DNA from: Hybos culiciformis
Taxonomy: Eukaryota > Arthropoda > Insecta > Diptera > Hybotidae
Assembly: GCA_964007475.1 (NCBI GenBank)
Contig: OZ023273.1
Location: forward strand, 77,103,737 to 77,167,736
DNA length: 64,000 bases
Direction of reading: 5' to 3'
The translations under genes were made by a program, and so were the position numbers. The notes under the pieces are model-generated. The model was not told the DNA's origin. It was given only the letters and a program-made list of their open reading frames with translations, and did no database searches. Of the stretch, positions 55,401 to 64,000 are shown piece by piece; within the stretch, counting starts at the first letter, position 1, and each line of letters opens with the position of its first letter.

Positions 55401-57104
55401 AGTTCGGAGGTTGTGAATGAAATGTTTTTTCTAAATTTAACTTTAAAATAATCTAAAACTGCTTTTCAAAAAAAATTTGGGATAAAAAATTCAAACTGGT
55501 ACCAAGTCCCCTTAAGTATTTTTATTTTATTATGATTATTAAAGTATTTGAAAAGCTCAAGTAAGTATCGAAAAATTATAACAAACGATAACAAATCAAT
55601 GACAACACATTAGCCTTAGTAGAAATGGTTGAAAATTGGTTGTGAAAAAGTTGCAGGCAAACACACAAACCCGCCCACAGAAACGAAAGTGTAAAAATGT
55701 GGAAAAAACCGATTAGATTTACATATTTCATAGAAATTTGGATTTTACTGCATAATCGTTGTTTGAGTAATACTTTTTGATAGTAAAAAATTTATTACAT
55801 CAAAAATAAGTAACTAATTATATTAAATAATTCTGTACTTAGAAATAAAATTGTAAATAAATTTTAAAATATTTATATACCTTTTGCTGCTAATGAAATA
55901 AAGGCTTGTGCGTGCATTCTTACTTTATCTACACTTAAATCTAAACATCTGCTATTTCTAATAGGTAATCGTATTAATAAAAGCTCCAAAAAGTCTAATG
56001 GCGTCACTGAAGATAAATCCCATTTTAAGTAACTCAAAACATATAATTCCCAAGCCTGAAAAATAAATTATTTATTAAAACAATATATAAAATATTAAAT
56101 ATATTAAATATAAAAAATCATCAGAAATAATCTACGGATGCCTTCTTTTGTACATAAACAAGTCCCAATCGGATTCAAAAAGTCATTGTCCTAATCGTTG
56201 GGACGAGGAAAGCATTTCATTTAATTCATTTTATAAGATTGTGTATTAAAGTTTTTTGAAAAACAATTTTTGAAATATCAAACTCGTATGAAAGTAATTC
56301 GCATTTTAAGGCAGTGTTGAGAACCTCTACACTACACACAGGCTTCAGAATCCAAACATTTTCCTTTAGTTTGCAAAGGCTCAGGTCAGTTTTGGCGATT
56401 TTTTGAATCTTTTATTTGCATTGCGATTGCGACTTATGAATGTGATGTAATCATTAACACCACTATGATAACACACTACTTTAAGTAGTTGTTTTACGCA
56501 GCAGAATCCCATTCATATTTTTTCCTTGTAAATAGCGAAAAAACTTAAAAACTTAATTCAAAATAAATTAATTCAAAACAAATTATTTTGGATTGTTAAA
56601 TATTTTATTGAAATATTGAGGCAAAAAATCAGAATTCAATTCAGTGGGAATTCAGTGCAATTTTCGAATGGTTTCGACATCTTATGGCGAAAAATCATTA
56701 CCACAATTGAAAAATCTTGCAAATTCGAATATATTTATCAACTTTTTCGTTAACTGTAAAAACTGTAAACAATAATTTTGTCACTGATTTGCGAATTTGC
56801 GAACATTACAAAGAACTATTAGGTACCAAGATAATGTTTCAGTAAACAGAAGCGAAAAACATATTTTCAAAAAATAACTTACAATTAAGTCTTGTTTTAT
56901 AACACTGTTGTCAGTGTAAAAAACTAACAATTCTGCGGATAAGCCCTTACAACTTGGCTCTCTTAATTTTGATGCTAAAAGAAGGCAGGCAGCAGCTAAT
57001 ATTTGTAATTGTGTTTTCTTGATAGATTTTATTGATAAAAATCGATCCATATAGTTTAAAGCAAGTAAAACCACTTCTTCTTGACATTTCTCTTCTTCGC
57101 AAAC
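52452..57104 (-). CDS. CycD: Cyclin D, G1/S-specific (partial; 5' exon(s) missing)
   Basis: The D-type cyclin binds CDK4/6 and starts Rb-family phosphorylation in G1. Exons on the minus strand: 57104-56883, 56055-55881, 52882-52737, 52673-52452. Phases agree (0, 1, 0) and all introns are GT-AG. Exon 1 here encodes VCEEEKCQEEVVLLALNYMD, then RFLS, KKTQLQILAAACLLLASKLR and VFYTDNSVIKQDLI: the first cyclin fold with its MDRFLS helix and the Lys/Glu region contacting the kinase. Exon 2 reads AWELYVLSYLKWDLSSVTPL, exon 3 SASTIAS...LSGLKWHIRTG, the second fold. Exon 4 ends after EKIFEEHRLNLQPYI with a polar tail and stop at 52452. That is 254 residues. The N-terminus, with any LxCxE motif and the helix before VCEEE, is not in the window. 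Wording is closest to Drosophila CycD from memory. Confidence 0.93.
53995..54141. mobile_element. Miniature hairpin element in cyclin D intron
   Basis: Arms 'gtgaaaacacaattggggcg' and its complement, continuing through 'acgacggcgacagcga', fold back with a loop of about 45 bp. TTAAA-like bases lie on both sides. The 'gcgacagcg' content resembles element G. Noncoding. Confidence 0.65.
54791..55102. mobile_element. Element K: pogo-like miniature element in cyclin D intron
   Basis: The ends CAGTACCGACTCGATCGTTG and, inverted, CAGTACCGACTCGATCGATG are bordered by TA (54789-54790, 55103-55104). 312 bp. CAGT termini with TA duplication suit pogo/Tigger elements. The interior repeats 'gttgcaacgac' at least six times in both orientations. 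No ORF. Confidence 0.7.
55120..55515. mobile_element. Element L, full-length copy in cyclin D intron
   Basis: Starts 'ttaagaggacttcgtaccag', ends 'ctggtaccaagtccccttaa', with the diagnostic inner hairpin ('cttagccttaaccgattct' and complement). It lies 18 bp beyond element K. It is the best-preserved member for defining the family. Confidence 0.82.
56056..56882 (-). other. Cyclin D intron
   Basis: 827 bp between the exons at 56883-57104 and 55881-56055. AT-rich; no repeat family or hidden exon recognised. Confidence 0.5.
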
Positions 57105-58729
57105 CTAAAACAACAATTAAAAAAAAAAAACATTATTATCTTTTAGAAAAAACTATGTTGAAACATTAATTTAGATTTTATTTTTAGTTTAGAATATAAT
57201 CTTTAGTACAAGCTGTCTTTATTTTATATATGTTATGTACATAGAAAATATTTCATTACAGTGTATAATACTAACTAAATAGATATAAACTTTCTTCAAA
57301 GTTACATAATATAGCAAATAAACAATCACAGTTATGTGCTGGTATTTGTGCTGTCAATAATACTACGAATGTTTAAAAAATCTGCTCATCAAATTTCTCA
57401 CCTTTTTCAAAATTTCCTCACACACATAAGGCTATTTTCGAATTGGAAAATTCGTAGGAATTACTCACACCATTAGAAGACAGTTTTACAGAAGGCTAGT
57501 CAACATACCCATTACAAAGTTAATAATTAAATTTATGATTGGGTTGAGTATTTAATCTCAAAAATCCGAAAAATTGAAGTTATTTTATAATACCTGGAAT
57601 TTAAAATCCCGAAAATAAGAAATTCCTAATTTATTATTTACACAATTGCCCTCCGGGCAGACTTCCAATCCTGTATGATGCATACAGATTTCGAAACTTA
57701 ACTTTAGCGATCAAAGAACGTCACGGATTAAAACATCTTTTCTGCAGGGCTTCAAAGATAAAAACTTTCCTTCTCGCTACTTAAAAAACCGGTTTTGGGA
57801 GCAAAGACATTTTCCTATGTCCCAACAGGGCTTCGGGGATTAAAACCTATTGTTTCTTCGCAACTTAACATATGGCTACGCTATTTGGGGCCTTTTCGCG
57901 TATTTCTGCAGAACCTCAGAGATTAAAACTTTTTTTTCGAGAACAAACCAAAAATTGCACAAAAAATTCGATTGATTTTTCTTAATTTTATAATTTACAA
58001 TCAATGTGTGCTATATCGGAATTTTAGTACCTAATACAAATTTTAATCTATTTTCAACCCCATGTTGCAATTGGTTGGAGTGGAGACACAGCTGAACCCA
58101 AATACTACAATGGGCACTTACTAAATATTTTTTATATGAATGTTCAAAATGAAATAAAATAAAAGAAATTAAATTTTTCTTTGTCCAACAAATGATATAA
58201 GAGGCCTTTTTAGATATGGTCGATCGCTCAATTTAACTTGATCAACTTAATGATTTAGGATTAAGAGGTATTGCGTGTGTTCCAAAGCCACTATTTTACA
58301 TAAAACTAGCACAATATTTTTTTTTCTAAGCTTTTGTTACTTTTGAAACGACACTATTCGACAGCAAAAATGCTAGATACAAGCCTAAAATAGCTTAGGC
58401 GCCGTAATTTTGGCACGTTATCTTGTAGAGCTCGATGAGATAAAAAAATGTTTCGATATCTCGCTTACTTTTCGGTTAATTATGATCAATGGTTTTCGTA
58501 TGTTGCGTTTACCAAACTATATTCCTACATACAATTTATAAAATATATGATCTTAGAAAATTCAACAAATTAATTGTCAAAAGATATTTTATGGGTAGGA
58601 CTTTGCAGAAAATAGTCTCAGGAGCAAAAAAGGGACTTTAAAATATTTTTACATATGGAACGCACTTTTATTAATTAGAAACTATTTATCTAAAAATTAA
58701 TAATGAAATAATTAATTAATACGATGTTA
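57105..58729. other. Upstream region or first intron of cyclin D
   Basis: No exon encoding the missing cyclin D N-terminus was found. A diverged tandem field at about 57640-57950 repeats phrases such as 'gggcttcggggattaaaacc' and 'gcaacttaac' about every 90-100 bp; the same family is at 63440-63700. The 58545-58690 stretch is a copy of the repeat at 180-345. Confidence 0.5.
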
Positions 58730-58863
58730 CTTGAAGTTGGAGTCCCCCAAGGATCAATACTTGATCCGTTTCTGTACTTGCTGTATCTAAACAACATCAA
58801 ATTAGCTGGACTTACTGCAAGATATAAAATATTCGTCGATAATACCTGCCTGGTATATAAGTA
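58730..58863 (+). pseudogene. LINE reverse transcriptase fragment
   Basis: The plus strand reads LEVGVPQGSILDPFLYLLYL, then NNIKLAGLTA and KIFVDNTCLVY before a stop. These are RT block GVPQGSxLGP and the catalytic box, where the usual FADD is FVDN, so the active-site aspartate pair is damaged. It is a short, dead piece of a jockey/CR1-type LINE, different from the R1 copies. Confidence 0.8.
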
Positions 58864-59980
58864 GCTGCAAGAATTTAAACGATCTTGAAATAAAAATAAA
58901 TAATGACATGAAATTATTTTACAACCGGATCAAAGGAAATGTTAATGTCACTTTTAAAATCTAATTTCTGTTCTATTTACATATTTTAATTCTTTTAGAC
59001 AAGTTGAGTAGCGTGTATTAATGTTTGAAAGACTTTTGGGAGGCAAGTTTTTCAATTTATTTAGTTTATATGTACATCTGTAGTGAAATTTTTAACATGT
59101 TGAAAGACCTCTTCAATAAATATTCAACCGTTCTAAAACATGCTTCAAATAAGTACGTGTGTCTTTTAATAAAAAAAAGGTCAATATTTCCCGAAATGCA
59201 CTTTTTTTTTTAGTTTTTTTTTATAACCAATTATATGAAAATTTGAACTAATTATTAGTTCTATGAACTTGAGTAGAACGGGATATTTGCTATCAAAGAT
59301 GAGTTTTTGGTTAATTATATGTTTCAAAAATTGAATTAAAATAAAAAAAAATTATTTGTCTCATCTACAACAGCCCCCATCATTAACAAAACAAAATCGT
59401 GATATGAAAATAAATGGAAATTTTTTAACTCTGCGATAACAATAGATTTCTTCATAAGTAAAGAATTAAATTAAATTAAGTATTTATTTGTTCACAAAAT
59501 ATTAACAATAAATATGTATATAATTTAGAAAACTTAAATCTAAGAGATAAGAATGATGAAAATACTATACAGCTAATTGTCATAATTGTCATCGACGAAT
59601 ACTTACATAATATACAATTTCTGAACAATTTTTATTATTTTCAGGAAAATGTGGAATAAAAACCATTCATTCTTCTATTTATTATTTTTGAGTAAAGAAT
59701 ATTTTTTTTTAATTTTCTTGTTTTAATAATCGACCACTAAAAATTAAACACTAAATTTAGCTACACATATTAATATTCCATTTAGTTTTGGTTGACGAAT
59801 AATGTGGTGGTTCCTTAGAGCTTTAAAAATAGAATACATTGATAAGGCAAAATATAAAGATAAAATAATTTTGTTAGCGTCCCATCATCAACGTAATAAT
59901 TGACTTAATTAAACAGCTTAGGAATTAATTTTATCAGCATTAGAAATAGTGCAACAGATACCATCATATTATGACAACAG
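58864..59980. other. AT-rich DNA without recognised content
   Basis: No gene, terminal repeat or tandem array seen. A short reading at 59025-59213 has no family resemblance and an ordinary composition for chance ORFs here. Confidence 0.45.
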
Positions 59981-59984
59981 TTAA

Positions 59985-60204
59985 ACCATAGATTAAGAAT
60001 ACACCAAGATGGGAAGTTTCATACAACATTTTTTCAGTCTTTTTTGGTATTTTATTGTGAAGGTGTTAGTAAAACTAAATAAAATTCTTTTCATACATTG
60101 ATAATTATCACGTATTTTATTTTGTTTTACTAACACATTGACTTAAAAATACCAAAAATAATGTTGTATGAAGCTTCCCATCTTGGTGTATTCTTAATCT
60201 ATGG
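59985..60204. mobile_element. Miniature inverted-repeat element with TTAA borders
   Basis: About 45-bp arms reading 'ccatagattaagaatacacc' and its complement, with TTAA at 59981-59984 and 60205-60208. TTAA and CC-starting termini fit piggyBac-derived miniature elements. The centre is AT-rich with 'gttagtaaaac' paired to its complement. No ORF. Confidence 0.65.
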
Positions 60205-60396
60205 TTAAACCAAAGGCATAATCTTTATTAATAAAATAAAAAACAAAAATGCTTACTTAAGTATAACACATAAGTATTTGGTTACTACTTACTTAATTTG
60301 ATCCAAAAATTTAAGTTGGAATTATTTATTATAAAAAATAAATACTTTTTAATTTTATTTATTTCATATTTGTATAGGAAAATATTTATTTATATT

Positions 60397-60562
60397 AAAA
60401 AAAAAAAAAAGAAAAAAAAAGTTAAATTTCTCAATGAAAGAAGAGAAAACAATAATAAGAAAAAAAAAAAAAAAAAAGCGACTGTGCATAAACATTCAAC
60501 AACCTCATATTTCAAGGTCAAAACTTTAATTTTTTTTTTTTTTTTTTTATGAATTGAAACAA
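60397..60562. repeat. Low-complexity A and T runs
   Basis: Long A-runs (60398-60420, 60460-60477) followed by a 22-base T-run. The reading 60298-60552 across it is lysine-phenylalanine noise. Confidence 0.7.
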
Positions 60563-60702
60563 AAAGCTAGATTAAATATTTTTTTATGAAATTCACAAGA
60601 AAAAATTTAATAAAAAAAAAAAAACCAATAATATCGCACATTACAATAGTTAGGTACAGTAAATTCCTTTACTAATCGTTATTACCTACATTTATTTTCA
60701 TA

Positions 60703-61216
60703 TTAACAGGACTTGGTACCAGTTTGGAATTTTTGTCCGAAAATTTGATTGAAAAGCTGTTTTAGATTATTCTAAAATTTAATTTAAAAAAAAACATTTC
60801 ATTCACAACCTCAGGAGTGTTTGATACTTTAAAATGTTATAAAATTTTTTAGAATCGGTTAAGGCTAAGTGCTCGAAATCTCTTCTTTGACACAAAAAAA
60901 ATAGTTTTGAAGACACTCCGAGCACTTAGACTTAACCGATTCTAAAAACTTTTATACCCTTTTAAAGTATCCAACAGTTCGGAGGTTGTGAATGAAATGT
61001 TTTTTTTATAAATTAAACTTTAAAATAATCTCAAACAGCTTTTCAATCAAATTTTCGGACAAAAAATCCAAACTTAAGAGGACTTGCTCCGTCCCAAACC
61101 TTTTTCTCCCTAAATTTGATTGAAAAGGCGGTTAAGATTATTCTAAAATTTAATTTAGAAAAAAAAATTTCATTCACAAACAAAAATGTTTGGGGCGGAG
61201 TAAGTCTTCTTAACTA
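60703..61216. repeat. Element L, full copy plus an internally deleted copy
   Basis: A complete copy at 60703-61078 is followed directly, sharing its TTAAG, by a 140-bp version (61073-61216) that keeps only both outer arms ('gaggacttgctccgtcccaa' and complement). The full copy has lost part of one inner arm. Confidence 0.75.
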
Positions 61217-61847
61217 ATTTTATTATTACATTAACTTTTAAATATGTCTGTCTAAAACTAGATAACATTAAAAGTCAAATTGAACAAACAAGTACAAATT
61301 GCAAGAAAAATATTTGAAAAAATTATAAATAAATGTAAATTTAATGAATTTCCTTCATTCATTATTCTTATACAAATATATACATAAATTTCCTTTTTTG
61401 CGTTATTATTATTTTAATTTTACATTCTTTTTAATCCGCAAATTTAGTGTCTCTGCTATTTAAGCCAATTTAATTCTTATTAAGCCCTGTTGTCTCATAC
61501 ACCTGAAACTGAATTCAGTACATTTAGCAACTGAAACTGAAAGAAGTACGTACTTTGTTTTTTTTTTTTGATAGGAAAGTGTACCTGAAGTTATATGGTT
61601 AAATCAAAATGACCTGGTTGAAAATTTGGAGTCGGAGCAAGTGTGTGCAAGTACTCTCCGACCGAAAATCAAAAAAAAAAATCTTATGACGGAAAATTGT
61701 ATATGCGGTTAGAGATTAATGTGACCGGTATTAATTAATTTTTTTTTTTTATTGGAAAAGATCTAACTCACCTACTTGAACGTATTTTTTTTAAATTGGT
61801 CATGAAAATTTAAAAAATCTTTTTCCAAATAAATTTCTATAGGTATG
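61217..61847. other. AT-rich DNA without recognised content
   Basis: No gene or repeat family recognised. Confidence 0.4.
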
Positions 61848-62146
61848 TGGCGTTCGCAACAAATTAACATTAATACGAAAGAATCAAATCAATCTACCTA
61901 ATGTAACGGTACAAAATATCGTATGATTTTCATACCCTTTTTTGAATTGACATTCTTTTTGTTTAGAAATAATTTTATAATTTTACATTTTTGATAAAAT
62001 AAAATCAGTCTTAAACAGAACTTCAAACTAAAAACATAGTTTTATTTTAACGATAAATAAAACATCATCATTATATCAAAAGAGATATCATTTTGGTAAG
62101 AAGTTCACGTTGGACTCAACAATGGTCTCGAGGAGACCATAGGTAT
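61848..62146 (-). repeat. Repeat P, copy 2 (inverted relative to 37248-37556)
   Basis: Carries the same termini, the hairpin 'ggtctcgaggagacc' and 'tgtggcgttcgcaac'. Flanked by ATAGGTAT at 61848-61855 and 62139-62146, a possible short duplication overlapping the ends. No ORF; class unknown. Confidence 0.7.
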
Positions 62147-62318
62147 ATACCTGCTTTATTTAATGTTTCATTTGCGAAAAAAAAATAAATAGGAATTATC
62201 ATTAAGTTCGTAATTTTGTAGAAATATTTTGAAATAAATTTGAAAATAATAGAAATGTATTTGAAAATAGATTTAACTATGAATATTGCTAGCGTTGGGC
62301 GGTTCCAAAACCAGGAAA

Positions 62319-62483
62319 GTTATTATGAGTTCCTATCGAACGTAAGAATCTCACAAAAATCCTATTCTCAAATTTAATTTCTATGAAATTCAACGGGAAT
62401 GCATTACTAGTTTCACTCGTCGATTAGAAAATCAGAGTAGAATTTTCATAAGATTTTTACGTTCGATCATAACTCATAATAAC
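62319..62483. mobile_element. Miniature inverted-repeat element R
   Basis: Arms 'gttattatgagttcctatcg' and the complement of 'cgatcataactcataataac' enclose about 110 bp. Noncoding; duplication not resolved. Confidence 0.55.
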
Positions 62484-62730
62484 CCTTCAGTAGAAAGAAT
62501 TCTATTTTTGAATTTGCCCAGAACTATTTTACTTTTATTAAATCACCTGCGAAAGGAAAAACCGTCAGAGAAAAACATTCCGTAGAAAAAAAATTGATTA
62601 TTTTTGAAACCCGAATGATTTTTCCTTGAAAGGGAAATCCAGAGAAAAACATTCAGTAAAAAAAATTTGCAAGGAAGGATTTAAAAAAAAAAAAACAAAT
62701 GAGACAAATTGTAAAATTAACACAAATTCC

Positions 62731-62800
62731 AGTTCGAGGTGGAAATCGAACCCACGACCGAACATGCATTAAGACTAATCTCGCAATCAGACATCCTGAA
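62731..62800 (-). ncRNA. tRNA-like sequence, probably a SINE head or tRNA relic
   Basis: The minus strand reads 'gtctgattgcgagattagt', then 'ggtcgtgggttcgatttcc' and 'acctcgaactgg'. The latter contains a good B-box (GGTTCGATTTCC) with T-arm pairing, but no complete D-arm or acceptor stem can be drawn. A tRNA-derived SINE head is more likely than a working tRNA. Confidence 0.45.
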
Positions 62801-63309
62801 TACAATAGTAACAGTGGGGTCAATTAAGGTTTTATGTTTATTCTTAAAATTAGGTTTAATTTAGGAAACAAATTGAAATTATTATTTTTTATTTATTTTC
62901 ATTTTATATAAATTATTTCTAAAATGAAATATAGAGAAGAATCATTGTGTATCTATACATTAATATAAAGATGTATTCAATATCTCTTGTACAAGATTTT
63001 TAAAGTCAGAAATATCCTTAATCGAACGCTTACATGTCCTTTTACTATGTCTTAATTTGATATCGCCGATAGAACAAAATGTAATGTAAAAATGAATAAA
63101 TAGGTAGTTATTTTAAATAATTTCGGTGTTAAATAATAAATTTTCATAATTATTTTAAAATTCAAACCTAAAAAACCGAAAAAAGGATCTGATTTGAAAA
63201 TTATTCAATTTCCGTATAATAAAATAGAAATAAAAATAAAATAATTGGTATAGTAGTTTCATTTTATTTTGTTTTTTATTATTTGTATTGAAAAAAAAAT
63301 CATTTTGGT

Positions 63310-63356
63310 TGAGAGGACTTGCTTCGTCCCAAACATTTTTTGTCCTAAAATTCAGA
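63310..63356 (+). repeat. Element L fragment
   Basis: Only the outer arm remains ('gaggacttgcttcgtcccaa' to 'tcctaaaattcag'). The right part is missing. Confidence 0.6.
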
Positions 63357-63439
63357 AAACATGATAAAGTTGCGTCTTTATTCAAGTTGTTTATTAACAT
63401 CCTTACCCTTATTCATCTATTACAATCTTTGGAAGAAAA

Positions 63440-63700
63440 AATTAACTGCGGGGCTTCAGTTATTAAAACCTCCTTTTTCGCAAACTAACCGATAGCTACG
63501 CGGGCCAAAGTCCTTTTGTGTGTCCCTGCGGGGCTTCAGGGATTAAAACCTCCGTTTCCGCAACTTAACTCATGGCTACGCGAGCCAAAGTCTTTTCGTG
63601 TGTCTTCAGGGATTGAAACCCTATTTTTTCGCAACATAGTCCATTGCTACGAGAGCCAAAGTGTACCTGCGGAGCTTTAGAGATTAAAACCTCCGGGATT
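63440..63700 (+). repeat. Tandem repeat, about 90-100-bp unit, three copies
   Basis: Each unit has 'ggggcttcagggattaaaac', 'ttcgcaac', 'tggctacgcgagccaaagt' and 'gtgtgtc' in order. A diverged set is at 57640-57950. No coding potential. Confidence 0.7.
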
Positions 63701-63900
63701 ATGTCTTTTAGGGATTTCAGGTTCCGGGATTTAGTGTTTTCGGGATTTGGACTTCGGGGATTTCGTCTTTCCGGGATTCTAACTTCCGGGATTTCAGAAT
63801 CCGGGATATTAGCTTCTGGGATTGTGAATTCCGGGATTTTTGGAAACGGAGAAAAAAAAATTTCCGGGATTTCGTACCTCCGGGATTTTCGACTCCGGGC
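63690..63900 (+). repeat. Short-period array built on CCGGGATT
   Basis: 'ccgggatt' or close variants occur about a dozen times, roughly every 15-17 bp, with variable 7-8-bp fillers. It begins where the larger unit's 'gggattaaaacctcc' ends and may have grown from that phrase. Confidence 0.75.
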
Positions 63901-64000
63901 ATTTGACCGGAATCCCCATTATAGAAGGTTTTGATTTCGGATTTTCATTTTACATAAAAATATTAATTATTTATTCATATATGACCTAATATTGATTAAT

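Noticed and set aside
60298..60552. 84-aa reading
   Set aside because: Built of poly-lysine and poly-phenylalanine from A and T runs; no support as a gene.
62731..62800. Functional tRNA gene on the minus strand
   Set aside because: A good B-box is present, but no acceptor stem or complete D-arm can be drawn.

Overview
This 64 kb window is nuclear DNA from an insect. The evidence is AT-rich sequence, spliced genes with GT-AG introns, Ty1/copia and R1-clade retroelements, and two animal genes. One encodes a giant coiled-coil golgin best matched to insect Lava lamp. The other is cyclin D, whose cyclin-box wording is close to the Drosophila protein as I remember it. I lean towards a fly (Diptera, probably a lower dipteran). 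That taxonomic call is inference.

Only two host genes can be supported. (1) Lava lamp, + strand, 23853-38348: ten exons that splice in frame into one 2,701-residue protein. (2) Cyclin D, - strand, 57104-52452: four exons covering most of the cyclin box to the stop codon. Its 5' exon(s) lie outside the window or were not found. The two genes are convergent and about 14 kb apart, and nearly everything else is transposable-element (TE) DNA.

Layout. 1-1093 is a field of inverted repeats. 1094-10699 is a decayed copia element flanked by a 5-bp target duplication; a decayed R1-clade LINE (5598-10607) has landed inside its 5' LTR. 10773-11554 is an internally deleted hAT element. 11975-21585 is a nested stack. 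An outer Harbinger-like terminal-inverted-repeat pair encloses two tandem copies of repeat B, each of which carries repeat A. The A copies are in turn broken by a palindrome-array foldback element, another foldback (itself invaded), a mariner-like insertion, a 568-bp inverted-repeat element, and an intact copia element with identical LTRs. Because two A copies are present, each serves as the empty-site control for insertions in the other, so several boundaries and target duplications can be read directly. 22313-23521 carries a third B end and the long form of the palindrome-array element, and ends 331 bp upstream of the Lava lamp start codon. 39111-44321 is a full-length R1-clade LINE with both ORFs open. 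44501-45885 is a foldback element with an unrecognised ORF. 46090-48419 holds a LINE relic and two head-to-head Helitron-like elements. The rest, up to 64000, is cyclin D with its introns, short inverted-repeat elements, RT and tRNA-like relics and two tandem-repeat fields.

Lava lamp is a Golgi-associated scaffold and cyclin D a CDK4/6 partner. Nothing in the sequence links the two functionally; they are simply neighbours in a TE-rich region. The most unusual content is the nested stack and the palindrome-array foldback element, called element C below. The letters A to R are working names for repeat families in this window. No alignment or folding programs were run, so boundaries come from reading the sequence by eye.
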